Shown piece by piece: positions 32,384 to 42,494 of a DNA stretch of 64,000 nucleotides. How positions within the stretch are numbered: position 1 is the first letter of the stretch; each line of letters opens with the position of its first letter. The stretch spans positions 26,275,361-26,339,360 of the forward strand of contig NC_079900.1 of assembly GCF_024868665.1 (NCBI RefSeq), in the 5' to 3' direction. Source of the stretch: Triplophysa rosa. Taxonomy: Eukaryota > Chordata > Actinopteri > Cypriniformes > Nemacheilidae. The position numbers were made by a program, and so were the translations under genes. The notes beneath the pieces are model-generated. The model had not been told where the DNA came from and searched no databases. It saw only the letters and a program-made list of their open reading frames with translations.

Positions 32384-34877
32384 ATTTGTGGGCGTACAGT
32401 GTCATTGAAACTTGGGGGTGGTCTCATTTGTATTGGCCTATCAAGTAGCCAATAAATAGTGACATTAAAACTTCCAAGCCACTGTTGTGGAAAAATATCA
32501 GTCTTGTAGTTCAAAAAATCTCTCAGACAAAGAAGGTCCGGGTGTCAAGGAGTTAACTTTATTTGCTCGAGTCAAACAAACTGAGATGTTCCAAGTCATC
32601 TAAAAACCAAGTGTTTTCCAGTCTACAATTATAGTAAAACTTCTGAAAGGTGGTCTCTTCTAAAACCAATCAGGTACTTTCCTGTTATCTCTTAATTTTA
32701 TTAACCAATTGTTAATTGTCTGCCACCAATAAGTCCCAGGCAACAAGGTACGTATCTAATGGTGGTACGCTGGTTATTACATCATTTTTAAAATAATTCG
32801 CATACAATGGTTACTACACGAGACCACCAAACACACCTTGGCGTACGTGCGTAATCATGGTTACTTTTAAACAGTGGAAAAGCCCCAGGTTTCAGAGAGA
32901 GCACAACAGGCTTCAAACTTTAGGCCTCTAAAAACATCACTGGATTTTACCTTGTTACATTGTGCTCAAATGTGCTTTAAACATGCTTAAAGTGACATTA
33001 AGTGCATTTATATGAACAATCATTGGCTACAGGTACAGATTGTGTCATTAAATCATCAATTCTTCTTCAAATAATCAAATTATTATCATAAACCTACTTA
33101 TATGTAATCATTCTTATTAAATGTGATTTCAGATCAACCCTTCTATGTATTAATGTTCCTATGAATACTTCTTAATACTTTTTAGGTATTTTATCAAGTG
33201 CTTTTATAACTGTGGTGAATAACAGTGCTCAATACATGTAAAATATATCTATATGTGCTCAGAAATTACACAATACCACACCCTAGCAACCACTCCATAG
33301 ACTTTCATTGAAAAAGTAGGGAATATCAGAACATTGTGGAGACAAGAGGTTGGGCTCTATTCAATAAACCTGGCAAGAAGTCTTTACATATCATCCTGGC
33401 AACTGTCTTGCCATTCTCTAGCAACTAGTTAGAGCACCCTAGCAACACGATTTATAGATTTTCATTCAAATGGGCATCTTTTGGTAGAAGTGTCATAGAA
33501 ACATGAGGGTGGGCTCGTTTCACTCGTTGCTTGGAGTATTCAATAGCAGCTGCCAAGCCACTCCATAGCAACCAAATGCAGTACCATAGCAACCATTTAG
33601 CAAGACCTATATCTGTGCAGCAGCACATCGTAGAGAAATGGGTGTGTTCTATCTTAAGCATTTTAGCAACTGCCCAGTGCAGTCTAACAACAGCAAGGAA
33701 TCAAAACTCCAATGATGAATAAATGGAGAGAAAAAAAACTTGGTGGAAACCAGGCTCAGCTGGGAGGGCCAGTGTCCTCTGATTAATTACAGCTGCACTT
33801 TGATTAAAAGTTACTGAGTAAATGTTTATGATGAAAAGGGAGAGCTTATTTTTAGTGAATATATTATATTTACATTTGTTTAAAACCATTTGAGTCTGAT
33901 TTTGTTGAGTTCAGCAGGAAAAATAATGGAAGCATCATGTAACTGAGTGCAGCTTTAACTTCAACCCCCTGCTATAGATAACAGAAGGGTTAGGCAGTGT
34001 AAGTTTAGCATTACAGTTTAAGCATTAAAAACTAAGTTTTGTGAATACCGTTTAGCATTAAAATAGTAACAAGCAGTACATCTTTGCTCTTGGTTGGTGA
34101 TTGTGGAGTTTTATGATCTTAAAGGGCGTAATGGGATGGAAGCTCTGTTAGATAAGCAGAAGCTAAACTATTTGGGGCGGTTTCCTGGACAGGGCTTAAG
34201 CCTAGTCTCAGACTAACTTAAATGTGAGAGATGTCTTGATTGAAAACAACTTGCACTGACATACATTTTAAGATATCACTGTGATTGTTTTGCCTCGATG
34301 CACACAGTAGGTTTTAAAAAAAATAACCGTAATTACCCTAATTTAACTAAGGCCTAGTCCTAGTTTAAGATAATCCTTGTCTGGGAAACCGCCCCTTAAA
34401 GGCTTTATAAGTGATTAGAAGAACTTTATAGTTTATACGGACTTAATGAAAATAAAAAAAAAATGTGTATTGAAGAAAAGTAGAGATCACCGATTGCAAT
34501 TTTCTTTGCCGATTCCGATTTCCGATTTTATTACAAGTGAAACCTGCCGATTCCGATTTTCTATCCACAAACTATAATTGACAGTATACTGTATATACAA
34601 CCATATTAACTTTTCTTCTATACACATTTTTTTTATTTTCATTGAATAAATGAACTTATGAATGAAATTGAACATTACAATTTCCCCAAATTTCCCTAAA
34701 TGCAGTTCTCCAAGCTGCATTAAATTACAGAATCTTCTCTTTCCCAAACCACTCTTAAATTGAAGAACTCTGTGACTGAAAAGAAGTACAAATAATAAAA
34801 TATAACTAAACATGTCACTTAATTTACCTTTTTCATTTTTGTACTCATCTCACAAAAGTCTAAGATAACAATAAAAT
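32384..34877. repeat. Segmental duplication, segment Y copy 1
   Basis: Repeated at 42491-44985 with a constant offset of 10,107 bases; by eye there is one substitution (near 32694) and one 1-base indel (near 34487) over about 2.5 kb. Contents: sequence rich in CCTAGCAACC phrases (33285-33700), a reversed L2-like LINE 3' fragment (about 33715-33960), a MITE (34174-34395) and the start of a long-TIR element (34480). Frames of 62-69 codons are not genes. Confidence 0.92.
34174..34395. mobile_element. MITE with TIR GGGGCGGTTTCC
   Basis: Left GGGGCGGTTTCCTGGACAGG is matched inversely by CCTTGTCTGGGAAACCGCCC, with inner inverse blocks around GCCTAGTC. No clear TSD. The second copy at 44281-44502 exists because the whole segment was duplicated. 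Confidence 0.8.
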
Positions 34878-36863
34878 TGTCATGAATCGGGGATGAGAGA
34901 CACGGATACACAGACAGAGGACCCAAGTGCAGACAGGGTAAGGGGTAAACTAGACTTTTAATAAATAACAAAACATACAAAACAAAGACCCACGTGGGGG
35001 TAAAATAAACTGTAAACATAACATATAACAAGAACAAGGACTTACTACACTAAACTAGAAATAACATCTATTACATACAACAAAAGACTATGCTACACTT
35101 AACATGACAAGAACTCACCCACACGAAACACGACAGAGTACAATGATTCAGCACAGGACAGAAAACACAGGGACCTTATAAAGGGGACAAATCAAGAGGA
35201 AGCAGGTGCGGGCAGGAACTAATTAACAAACAATAACGAGGAGACGAAAGGGCGGGAACAGAGACGCCACACCGGAGAGTGGAAGACCAACGGGGACAAA
35301 ACGTCACTCTCCACATAAAACAAGAGGTTCTATCATGGTTCTGCCACTAGGTCAAGAGAAGCAAGACAAGGTGGGGAAGAACCATGACAAAAAGTCCCTC
35401 CTTAAGGAGCAGCATCCTGATGCTCCTCAAGGAACAAACAAGACTAGACAGACTGTGACAAAAAAACATTATACAAAACACGACCAAAAACGTGATAAAT
35501 AGGAAAAAAAAAGTCCAAACAAAGACATGGTGCCGGCACGAAGGCCGGCTGGACCACACCGGCTGACAGTACATGGCGCCGGCTGGATGGCCGGCTGGAC
35601 AGGTACATGGCACCGAGCTGGATGGCCGGCTGACAGGTACATGGCGCCAGCTGGATGGCCGGCTGGACAGTACATGGCGCCGCTGGAAGGCCGGCTGGAC
35701 AGTAGCCGCTGAGCGCTGACAACGACGCGACGAAGCTGGCTGGCCCATGCGCGCTGAAGGCTGCTGGCGACATGCGCTGCGGATGCGCTGGCAACCAGCG
35801 TGGATGCGGCAGCAGGACTGCGCAGGTGCGGCCGGCTGGACGGACATGGCGCTGGCTGGATGGCCGGCTGGACAGGACATGGTCGCCGGCTGGATGGCCG
35901 CTGGGAGACCAGCTATCACCGGCTGGGCAGGCCTGGATGTCGACATGACAGGACAGATGTCGGCGGCTGGGCAGCCTCTCTGGCAGCTGGGCAGCATCTC
36001 CACGCTCAGCACCGGCAGGCAGAAACAACAACACAACACAAGTGTCGACTTCGACAGGCCTGGGTACCAGCCTGGGATGCCGGCAGGGATCTACGAGGGA
36101 ACAGGACACCGGCGGCCTCAACCCTGGAGGGGAATCCGACGACCTCAGGACCTGGAAGGGAGCCCGGCGGTCTCGATCCTGGACGGGGTTCCGGCAGTCT
36201 CGAACCCGGAAGGGAGTCCGCGGTCTCCGACTCTGGACTGCCGGCAGCCTACCGGAGCCGGCGGCATTCGACCCTGGAAGGGAGTCCAGCGGCATCGACC
36301 CCTCCCGCTGAGACCCCTCTGTCTGCTGGGTCCACAAAGGCTGGATCATTCTGTCATGAATCGGGGATGAGAGACACGGATACACAGACAGAGGACCCAA
36401 GTGCAGACAGGGTAAGGGGTAAACTAGACTTTTAATAAATAACAAAACATACAAAACAAAGACCCACGTGGGGGTAAAATAAACTGTAAACATAACATAT
36501 AACAAGAACAAGGACTTACTACACTAAACTAGAAATAACATCTATTACATACAACAAAAGACTATGCTACACTTAACATGACAAGAACTCACCCACACGA
36601 AACACGACAGAGTACAATGATTCAGCACAGGACAGAAAACACAGGGACCTTATAAAGGGGACAAATCAAGAGGAAGCAGGTGCGGGCAGGAACTAATTAA
36701 CAAACAATAACGAGGAGACGAAAGGGCGGGAACAGAGACGCCACACCGGAGAGTGGAAGACCAACGGGGACAAAACGTCACTCTCCACATAAAACAAGAG
36801 GTTCTATCATGGTTCTGCCACTAGGTCAAGAGAAGCAAGACAAGGTGGGGAAGAACCATGACA
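34878..36863 (-). mobile_element. Non-autonomous LTR retroelement, copy A (full), TSD AAAAT
   Basis: Two 512-bp LTRs (34878-35389 and 36352-36863) with TGTCATG...ATGACA ends bracket a 962-bp internal region. TSDs AAAAT lie at 34873-34877 and 36864-36868. Transcription would run on the minus strand: the LTR has a TATAAGG box and an ATTTATTAAAAG stretch before the GTCTAGTTTACCCC block. The internal region has no protease, reverse transcriptase or integrase, only a proline-rich frame and a minisatellite. I cannot match the sequence after the 5' LTR (GAATGATCCAGCC) to a tRNA primer site. Confidence 0.93.
35535..36340 (-). CDS. Repeat-rich frame inside LTR element A (gag-derived?)
   Basis: The minus frame begins near ATGATCCAGCC just inside the LTR (MIQPLWTQQTEG) and stays open across the GC-rich repeats. 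It gives an Arg/Pro-rich N-terminal part with RD..P.P.QV phrases and then PAGHPAGA/SSRPSSR repeats. The DNA repeat units of about 33-36 bases (GGCTGGATGGCCGGCTGGAC, about 35570-35720 and 35835-35920) keep several frames open, so the coding status is uncertain. It may descend from gag, as the gag-like frame at 13708-13950 does in a related element. No zinc knuckle or protease motif. Confidence 0.4.
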
Positions 36864-37758
36864 AAAATAGCCTACTTCAACTATATTCTTGTCTGTTTCT
36901 GTTTATGAAACTAGCATTGCTTTATTTCATTTTTTTCTGAAATGTAAAATAAATTGTCTTTATCTTGGGTCTGTAGTATTAAAAGTGGGTTGATTTTTGC
37001 TGCAACTTCAATAAAAAAGTTAAAACTCTTATGAGTGAATTCTACTCTAAACATGTATTTGCATTTTTTTTTGGTGTTAGTAAAGAACTCAATCATATAT
37101 ATATATATATATATCACATATATTGATTTATTAATTTTTTTGTATTTTGGATTTTTAAAAACAAGTAAAAGTTGTGTGTCACAGATCTCAGGTGTGGTGA
37201 GATTTTAAATTAAATTTACAATACTTGGTATTTAATGCTAAACTTACATCACACGACAGCAGTTTGAAGTTATGGCTGCACTCAGTGACTTTGATTGGAG
37301 GTAGCTGGGTGGGTGTTGTGGGGAGTGGGGGGGCTTGTTGGTTGTGGTTCGGGGCGTTTCATTTGTTGGGATTGTGTGGATCTGGTCTGGTTGGTCTTGT
37401 TTTGTGGTCGATGTCGGACAACAGAGGAATAAAGTTAATTATGCCATTACTACTTTTCCCTGGTTGTTCCTCTGTTGTCTGTTGTTGATCGCGGAATGAG
37501 ACCGGGTTGGACCTGCACGGTTTCGGCGGGTGGGGCTTCCTGGGTCGCGGCTCGTGGGCTCTCCCTGTTCTTCGTGGACGTTGCTCGGTGGCTTTGGTCG
37601 GGGTCACTGAGTGCAGCCATGACACGTCAGAGGAGATCTGGCCCTCCCGGCTGAGCCTGGTTTCTCCCGAGGTTTTTTTTTCTCCATTATTCAGCATTGG
37701 AGTTTGGGTTCCTCGCCACAGCAGAGCAGTGCAGTGTTGGCTTGCTCACCGGGAGACT
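36864..37758. repeat. Segment X copy 1
   Basis: The sequence right of the LTR insertion, repeated at 41594-42494 (copy 2, cut short) and 45489-46390 (copy 3). It holds a TA run (37096-37113), and a LINE-3'-like block from about 37270 that contains an internal inverse pair GGCTGCACTCAGTGAC (37273) / GTCACTGAGTGCAGCC (37603). Frames of 87, 112 and 120 codons recur in every copy only because of the duplication. Confidence 0.9.
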
Positions 37759-37943
37759 GCATTTATTTATTTATTCATTTATTTATTAGATATTATTTAT
37801 TATAATGATCTTGCTTGGTCTATAAACACCATGCACTGTGCTGTGTTTTACCTTTCTGTGTTTTTCTAATTTGCTCCTGTAAAGCTGCTTTGGAACAATG
37901 CACATTGTGAAAAGCGCTATATAAATAAAATTGAATTGAATTG
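37270..37943 (+). repeat. 3' end of an L2-like non-LTR retroposon
   Basis: Blocks GGAGATCTGGCCCTCCC, TTTGGGTTCCTCGCCACA, CCTGTAAAGCTGCTTTGGAA and AAAGCGCTATATAAATAAA, followed by an ATTGAATTG tail at 37929-37943, are a widespread fish LINE 3' region. Copies lie at about 42000-42494 (truncated) and 45895-46567. Related reversed fragments are at about 33715-33960 and 58205-58330. Confidence 0.65.
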
Positions 37944-38502
37944 GTGAGACAAGAACAGAGGACCCAGGTGCAGACAGCGGTTAAGGGGTTAACATGACAT
38001 TTAATAACAAAGACAAAATACAAAACAAAGACCCACGTGGGGGTAAACATAACAAAACAGCGGAACAAGAACAAGACTAACTAAACTGACAAGACTAAAC
38101 TAATAACACATCGCATAGGAACACTACAAACTAGACTAATTATGGGCAGTTGTGGCCTAATGGTTAGAGAGTTGGACTCATGACCAGAAGGTTGCCGGTT
38201 CGATTCCCAGGGCCGGCGGGTAACAACTGAGGTGCCCTTGAGCAAGGCACCCTACCCCTACTTGCTCCCCGGGCGCTGCAGTGATAGTAATGACAATAAA
38301 TTGAATCTAAAAAAAAATTAACATGATAAGAACTCACCCACACGCCACAAGACAGAGAACACAGGAACATCATTAAATAAAGGGACAAATCAAAGGGGAA
38401 CAGGTGTGGGGCATGAACTAATAAACAACCAATAACAAGAGATACAAAAGGACGGAAACACAGACAAAGACTGGAGAGAGTATCGAAGGCCGACAGGGTC
38501 AA
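37944..38502 (-). mobile_element. LTR fragment of a second related family with SINE insert
   Basis: GGACCCAGGTGCAGACAGCG, AAAGACCCACGTGGGGGTAA and AACTCACCCACACG match LTR blocks of element A at moderate divergence, so this is a related LTR. It lacks its terminal TG/CA ends and carries a SINE at 38144-38318. Second copy at 46568-47126. Confidence 0.75.
38144..38318 (+). mobile_element. V-type tRNA-derived SINE (short form)
   Basis: Head GGGCAGTTGTGGCCTAATGG (box A exact) and GGTTCGATTCC (box B exact) lead into GAGGTGCCCTTGAGCAAGG and CTCCCCGGGCGCTGC, with a tail TTGAATCTAAAAAAAAA. The central and 3' parts seen in the copy at 10034-10287 are missing. Copy 2 is at 46768-46942. Confidence 0.88.
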
Positions 38503-38504
38503 AA

Positions 38505-38746
38505 TGACTCTTTTTGACTCGATGACTCGAGAGACGAACTAATCATTTCTCTTTCCGGTATAAAAGAACGAAAGGACTCGGACCCGATGACTCGAGAGAC
38601 GAACTTCATTACTGTTTCTGGTACAATGTTGCACATGCGCGGTCAACACAAAATGAACGAATCACTCGCTGAGACACTCGTTACTCCCGAGTCATTTTAA
38701 AGATTCGTTCAAAAAGAACAAATCGTTCATGAACGACCCATCACTA
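38505..38746. mobile_element. hAT-derivative fragment (same family as 1756-2701)
   Basis: The right end CGTTCATGAACGACCCATCACTA-like terminus equals the end of the element at 1756-2701. The left side carries the block GATGACTCGAGAGACGAACT twice (38518 and 38588). The left terminus is not found. Second copy at 47129-47370. Confidence 0.7.
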
Positions 38747-39157
38747 GAGTTCAGCATGTGTCAGAGTTTAGCATCACTGTTAGCATATGTAGAAGGAGCA
38801 GCGAGAGATGAACTACAGTCTGTACATTGTGCACGCGTGTGCAGTCAGCGGACATGAGAGATGCGCGTCAGTCAGCAGAGACTCGCGGTACTGTGGACCC
38901 ACATGCGACTATAAACGAGCCGTGAAAGACAGGCTGTGCGCACGCACGTTTACATGTTTACTTGCGGCTTTGAGTGTACTGATGGCTGTGACGTTCTTGC
39001 CCGCATCACGGGCAACAGAAGATCGGCTTGGAATCGGCGAGACGTGAGACTGACTGGCCGGTCACCGGTCTGGCCGATCATACGAAAAACCGGCCGATTC
39101 CGGTCTCTGGCCGGTCAATCGGTGCACCTCTAAAGAAAAGTTAATATGGTTTTATAT

Positions 39158-39514
39158 TAGTGCTGTCAATCGATTAAAAAAATTAATCAGATTAATCACA
39201 CATTTTTTCTGTGATTAATCACGATTAATCGCACACAACAGTTTTATTTTAAAATATACTTTTACATTTTAATAATTTCACATTTAATCTTCAAATTGAT
39301 GTAGAAACAACATATTTATTTAACAGCATCATTTTATGAAAGCTAACATTTTGATATTAGTATTGTAACTGATGTCTCTATTAAATTGATTATTTTAACA
39401 TTAATTATAGCCATTCAACAGTATAATTGAGAGCTCATGTAGGAAATTGAAGGACACTTTACAGTCTTTAATGATAAATGATAAATTAAATGCAGAAGAA
39501 TTCTCATTAAAGCT
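39158..39514. mobile_element. Left part of a hAT derivative, cut at a duplication junction
   Basis: The element begins TAGTGCTGTCAATCG after TTTTATAT (39150-39157). It equals 47782-48138 of the intact copy and stops abruptly at AAAGCTAT where the broken LTR edge begins. Confidence 0.9.
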
Positions 39515-41593
39515 ATGAATCGGGGATGAGAGACACGGATACACAGACAGAGGACCCAAGTGCAGACAGGGTAAGGGGTAAACTAGACTTTTAATAAATA
39601 ACAAAACATACAAAACAAAGACCCACGTGGGGGTAAAATAAACTGTAAACATAACATATAACAAGAACAAGGACTTACTACACTAAACTAGAAATAACAT
39701 CTATTACATACAACAAAAGACTATGCTACACTTAACATGACAAGAACTCACCCACACGAAACACGACAGAGTACAATGATTCAGCACAGGACAGAAAACA
39801 CAGGGACCTTATAAAGGGGACAAATCAAGAGGAAGCAGGTGCGGGCAGGAACTAATTAACAAACAATAACGAGGAGACGAAAGGGCGGGAACAGAGACGC
39901 CACACCGGAGAGTGGAAGACCAACGGGGACAAAACGTCACTCTCCACATAAAACAAGAGGTTCTATCATGGTTCTGCCACTAGGTCAAGAGAAGCAAGAC
40001 AAGGTGGGGAAGAACCATGACAAGAAGTCCCCTCCTTAAGGAGCAGCATCCTGATGCTCCTCAAGGAACAAACAAGACTAGACAGAACTGTGACAAAAAA
40101 AATCTATACAAAACACGACCAAAAACGTGATAAATAGGAAAAAAAAGTCCAAACAATGACATGGCCCGCTGAAACCGGCTAACAGTAAGGCCGGCTGGAC
40201 AATACATGGCGCCTGACGCTGACAGGACATGGCGCCGGCTGGAGCCGGGTGGACAGTACATGGGCCGGCTGGATGGCCGGCTGGACAGTACATGGCCCGG
40301 CTGGATGGCCGGCTGACAGTACATGGCGCCGCTGGATGGCCGGCTGGACAGGGCGCCGGCTGGACGGCCGGCTGGACAGACATGGCGCCGGCTGGAAGGC
40401 CGGCTGGACAGACATGGCGCCGGCTGGATGGCCGGCTGGACAGGACATGACGCCGACTGGAAGGCTGGCTGGACAGTACATGGCGCTGGCTGGATGGCCG
40501 GCTGGACAACCCATGACGCCGGCTGGATGGCCGGCTAGACAGGACATGGCGCAGGCTCGACGGCCGGCTGGACTGGACATGGCGCTGGCTGGATGACCGG
40601 CTGGACAGGACATGGTGCCGGCTGGATGGCCGACTGGGAGACCGGCTATCACCGGCTGGGCAGGCCTGGATGTCGACATGACAGGACAGGATGTCGGCGG
40701 CTGGGCAGCGCTCTCTGGCAGCTGGGCAGCAAACAAGGACAGAAACAACACACAAGACAAGGTGTCGACTTCGACAGGCCTGGGTACCAGCCGGGATGCC
40801 GGCAGGGATCTGCAGCGAGAACAGGACACCGGCGGCCTCAACCCTGGAGGGGAATCCGACGACCTCAGGCATGGAAGGGAGCCCGGCGGTCTCGATCCTG
40901 GACGGGGTTCCGGCAGTCTCAACCCCGGAAGGGAGTCCAGCGGTCCCGACTCTGGACTGGAGCCCGGCAGCCTCTACTCTGGAAGGGAGTCCGGCGGCTT
41001 CGACCCTGGAAGGGAGTCCAGCGGCATCGACCCCTCCCGCTGAGATCCCTCTGTCTGCTGGGTCCAAGGGCTGGATCATTCTGTCATGAATCGGGGATGA
41101 GAGACACGGATACACAGACAGAGGACCCAAGTGCAGACAGGGTAAGGGGTAAACTAGACTTTTAATAAATAACAAAACATACAAAACAAAGACCCACGTG
41201 GGGGTAAAATAAACTGTAAACATAACATATAACAAGAACAAGGACTTACTACACTAAACTAGAAATAACATCTATTACATACAACAAAAGACTATGCTAC
41301 ACTTAACATGACAAGAACTCACCCACACGAAACACGACAGAGTACAATGATTCAGCACAGGACAGAAAACACAGGGACCTTATAAAGGGGACAAATCAAG
41401 AGGAAGCAGGTGCGGGCAGGAACTAATTAACAAACAATAACGAGGAGACGAAAGGGCGGGAACAGAGACGCCACACCGGAGAGTGGAAGACCAACGGGGA
41501 CAAAACGTCACTCTCCACATAAAACAAGAGGTTCTATCATGGTTCTGCCACTAGGTCAAGAGAAGCAAGACAAGGTGGGGAAGAACCATGACA
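39515..41593 (-). mobile_element. LTR retroelement copy B (left LTR edge missing 4 bases)
   Basis: LTRs at 39515-40022 and 41082-41593 enclose a 1,059-bp internal region. The left LTR lacks its terminal TGTC and joins a hAT fragment instead of the AAAAT site; the right LTR is followed by AAAAT and segment X as in copy A. So B is a duplicate of the same insertion, not a new transposition. Its internal minisatellite (about 40180-40640) is longer than in A, about twelve against about five clear GGCTGGAAGGCCGGCTGGAC-like units. Confidence 0.9.
40180..40640 (-). repeat. Minisatellite in LTR element B
   Basis: Tandem units of about 33-36 bases (CATGGCGCCGGCTGGATGGC followed by CGGCTGGACAG), with frequent 1-3-base losses that break frame. 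The minus frame encodes variants of PAGHPAGAMSC and SSRPSSRRHVL. Confidence 0.85.
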
Positions 41594-42494
41594 AAAATAG
41601 CCTACTTCAACTATATTCTTGTCTGTTTCTGTTTATGAAACTAGCATTGCTTTATTTCATTTTTTTCTGAAATGTAAAATAAATTGTCTTTATCTTGGGT
41701 CTGTAGTATTAAAAGTGGGTTGATTTTTGCTGCAACTTCAATAAAAAAGTTAAAACTCTTATGAGTGAATTCTACTCTAAACATGTATTTGCATTTTTTT
41801 TTGGTGTTAGTAAAGAACTCAATCATATATATATATATATATATCACATATATTGATTTATTAATTTTTTTGTATTTTGGATTTTTAAAAACAAGTAAAA
41901 GTTGTGTGTCACAGATCTCAGGTGTGGTGAGATTTTAAATTAAATTTACAATACTTGGTATTTAATGCTAAACTTACATCACACGACAGCAGTTTGAAGT
42001 TATGGCTGCACTCAGTGACTTTGATTGGAGGTAGCTGGGTGGGTGTTGTGGGGAGTGGGGGGGCTTGTTGGTTGTGGTTCGGGGCGTTTCATTTGTTGGG
42101 ATTGTGTGGATCTGGTCTGGTTGGTCTTGTTTTGTGGTCGATGTCGGACAACAGAGGAATAAAGTTAATTATGCCATTACTACTTTTCCCTGGTTGTTCC
42201 TCTGTTGTCTGTTGTTGATCGCGGAATGAGACCGGGTTGGACCTGCACGGTTTCGGCGGGTGGGGCTTCCTGGGTCGCGGCTCGTGGGCTCTCCCTGTTC
42301 TTCGTGGACGTTGCTCGGTGGCTTTGGTCGGGGTCACTGAGTGCAGCCATGACACGTCAGAGGAGATCTGGCCCTCCCGGCTGAGCCTGGTTTCTCCCGA
42401 GGTTTTTTTTTCTCCATTATTCAGCATTGGAGTTTGGGTTCCTCGCCACAGCAGAGCAGTGCAGTGTTGGCTTGCTCACCGGGAGACTGCATTT
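41594..42494. repeat. Segment X copy 2, ends at junction with segment Y
   Basis: Identical by eye to 36864-37764 up to GGGAGACTGCATTT, then runs straight into the segment Y sequence GTGGGCGTACAG. The four bases ATTT are common to both parents at the join. Confidence 0.92.

Noticed and set aside
35444..36511. 355-codon minus frame starting in the LTR, with a twin of 387 codons at 40078-41241
   Set aside because: The first 50 or so codons are LTR sequence and the rest is minisatellite. It is duplicated with the locus and is not evidence for a host gene.
37507..37869. 120-codon plus frame, repeated at 42237 and 46132
   Set aside because: It lies in the LINE-like 3' region of segment X. Its conservation among copies reflects recent duplication, not selection.
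38144..38215. Possible functional tRNA with exact box A and box B
   Set aside because: The sequence continues directly into a V-type SINE core and A-rich tail, and the same head occurs at 10034-10287 and 46768. It is a SINE head.
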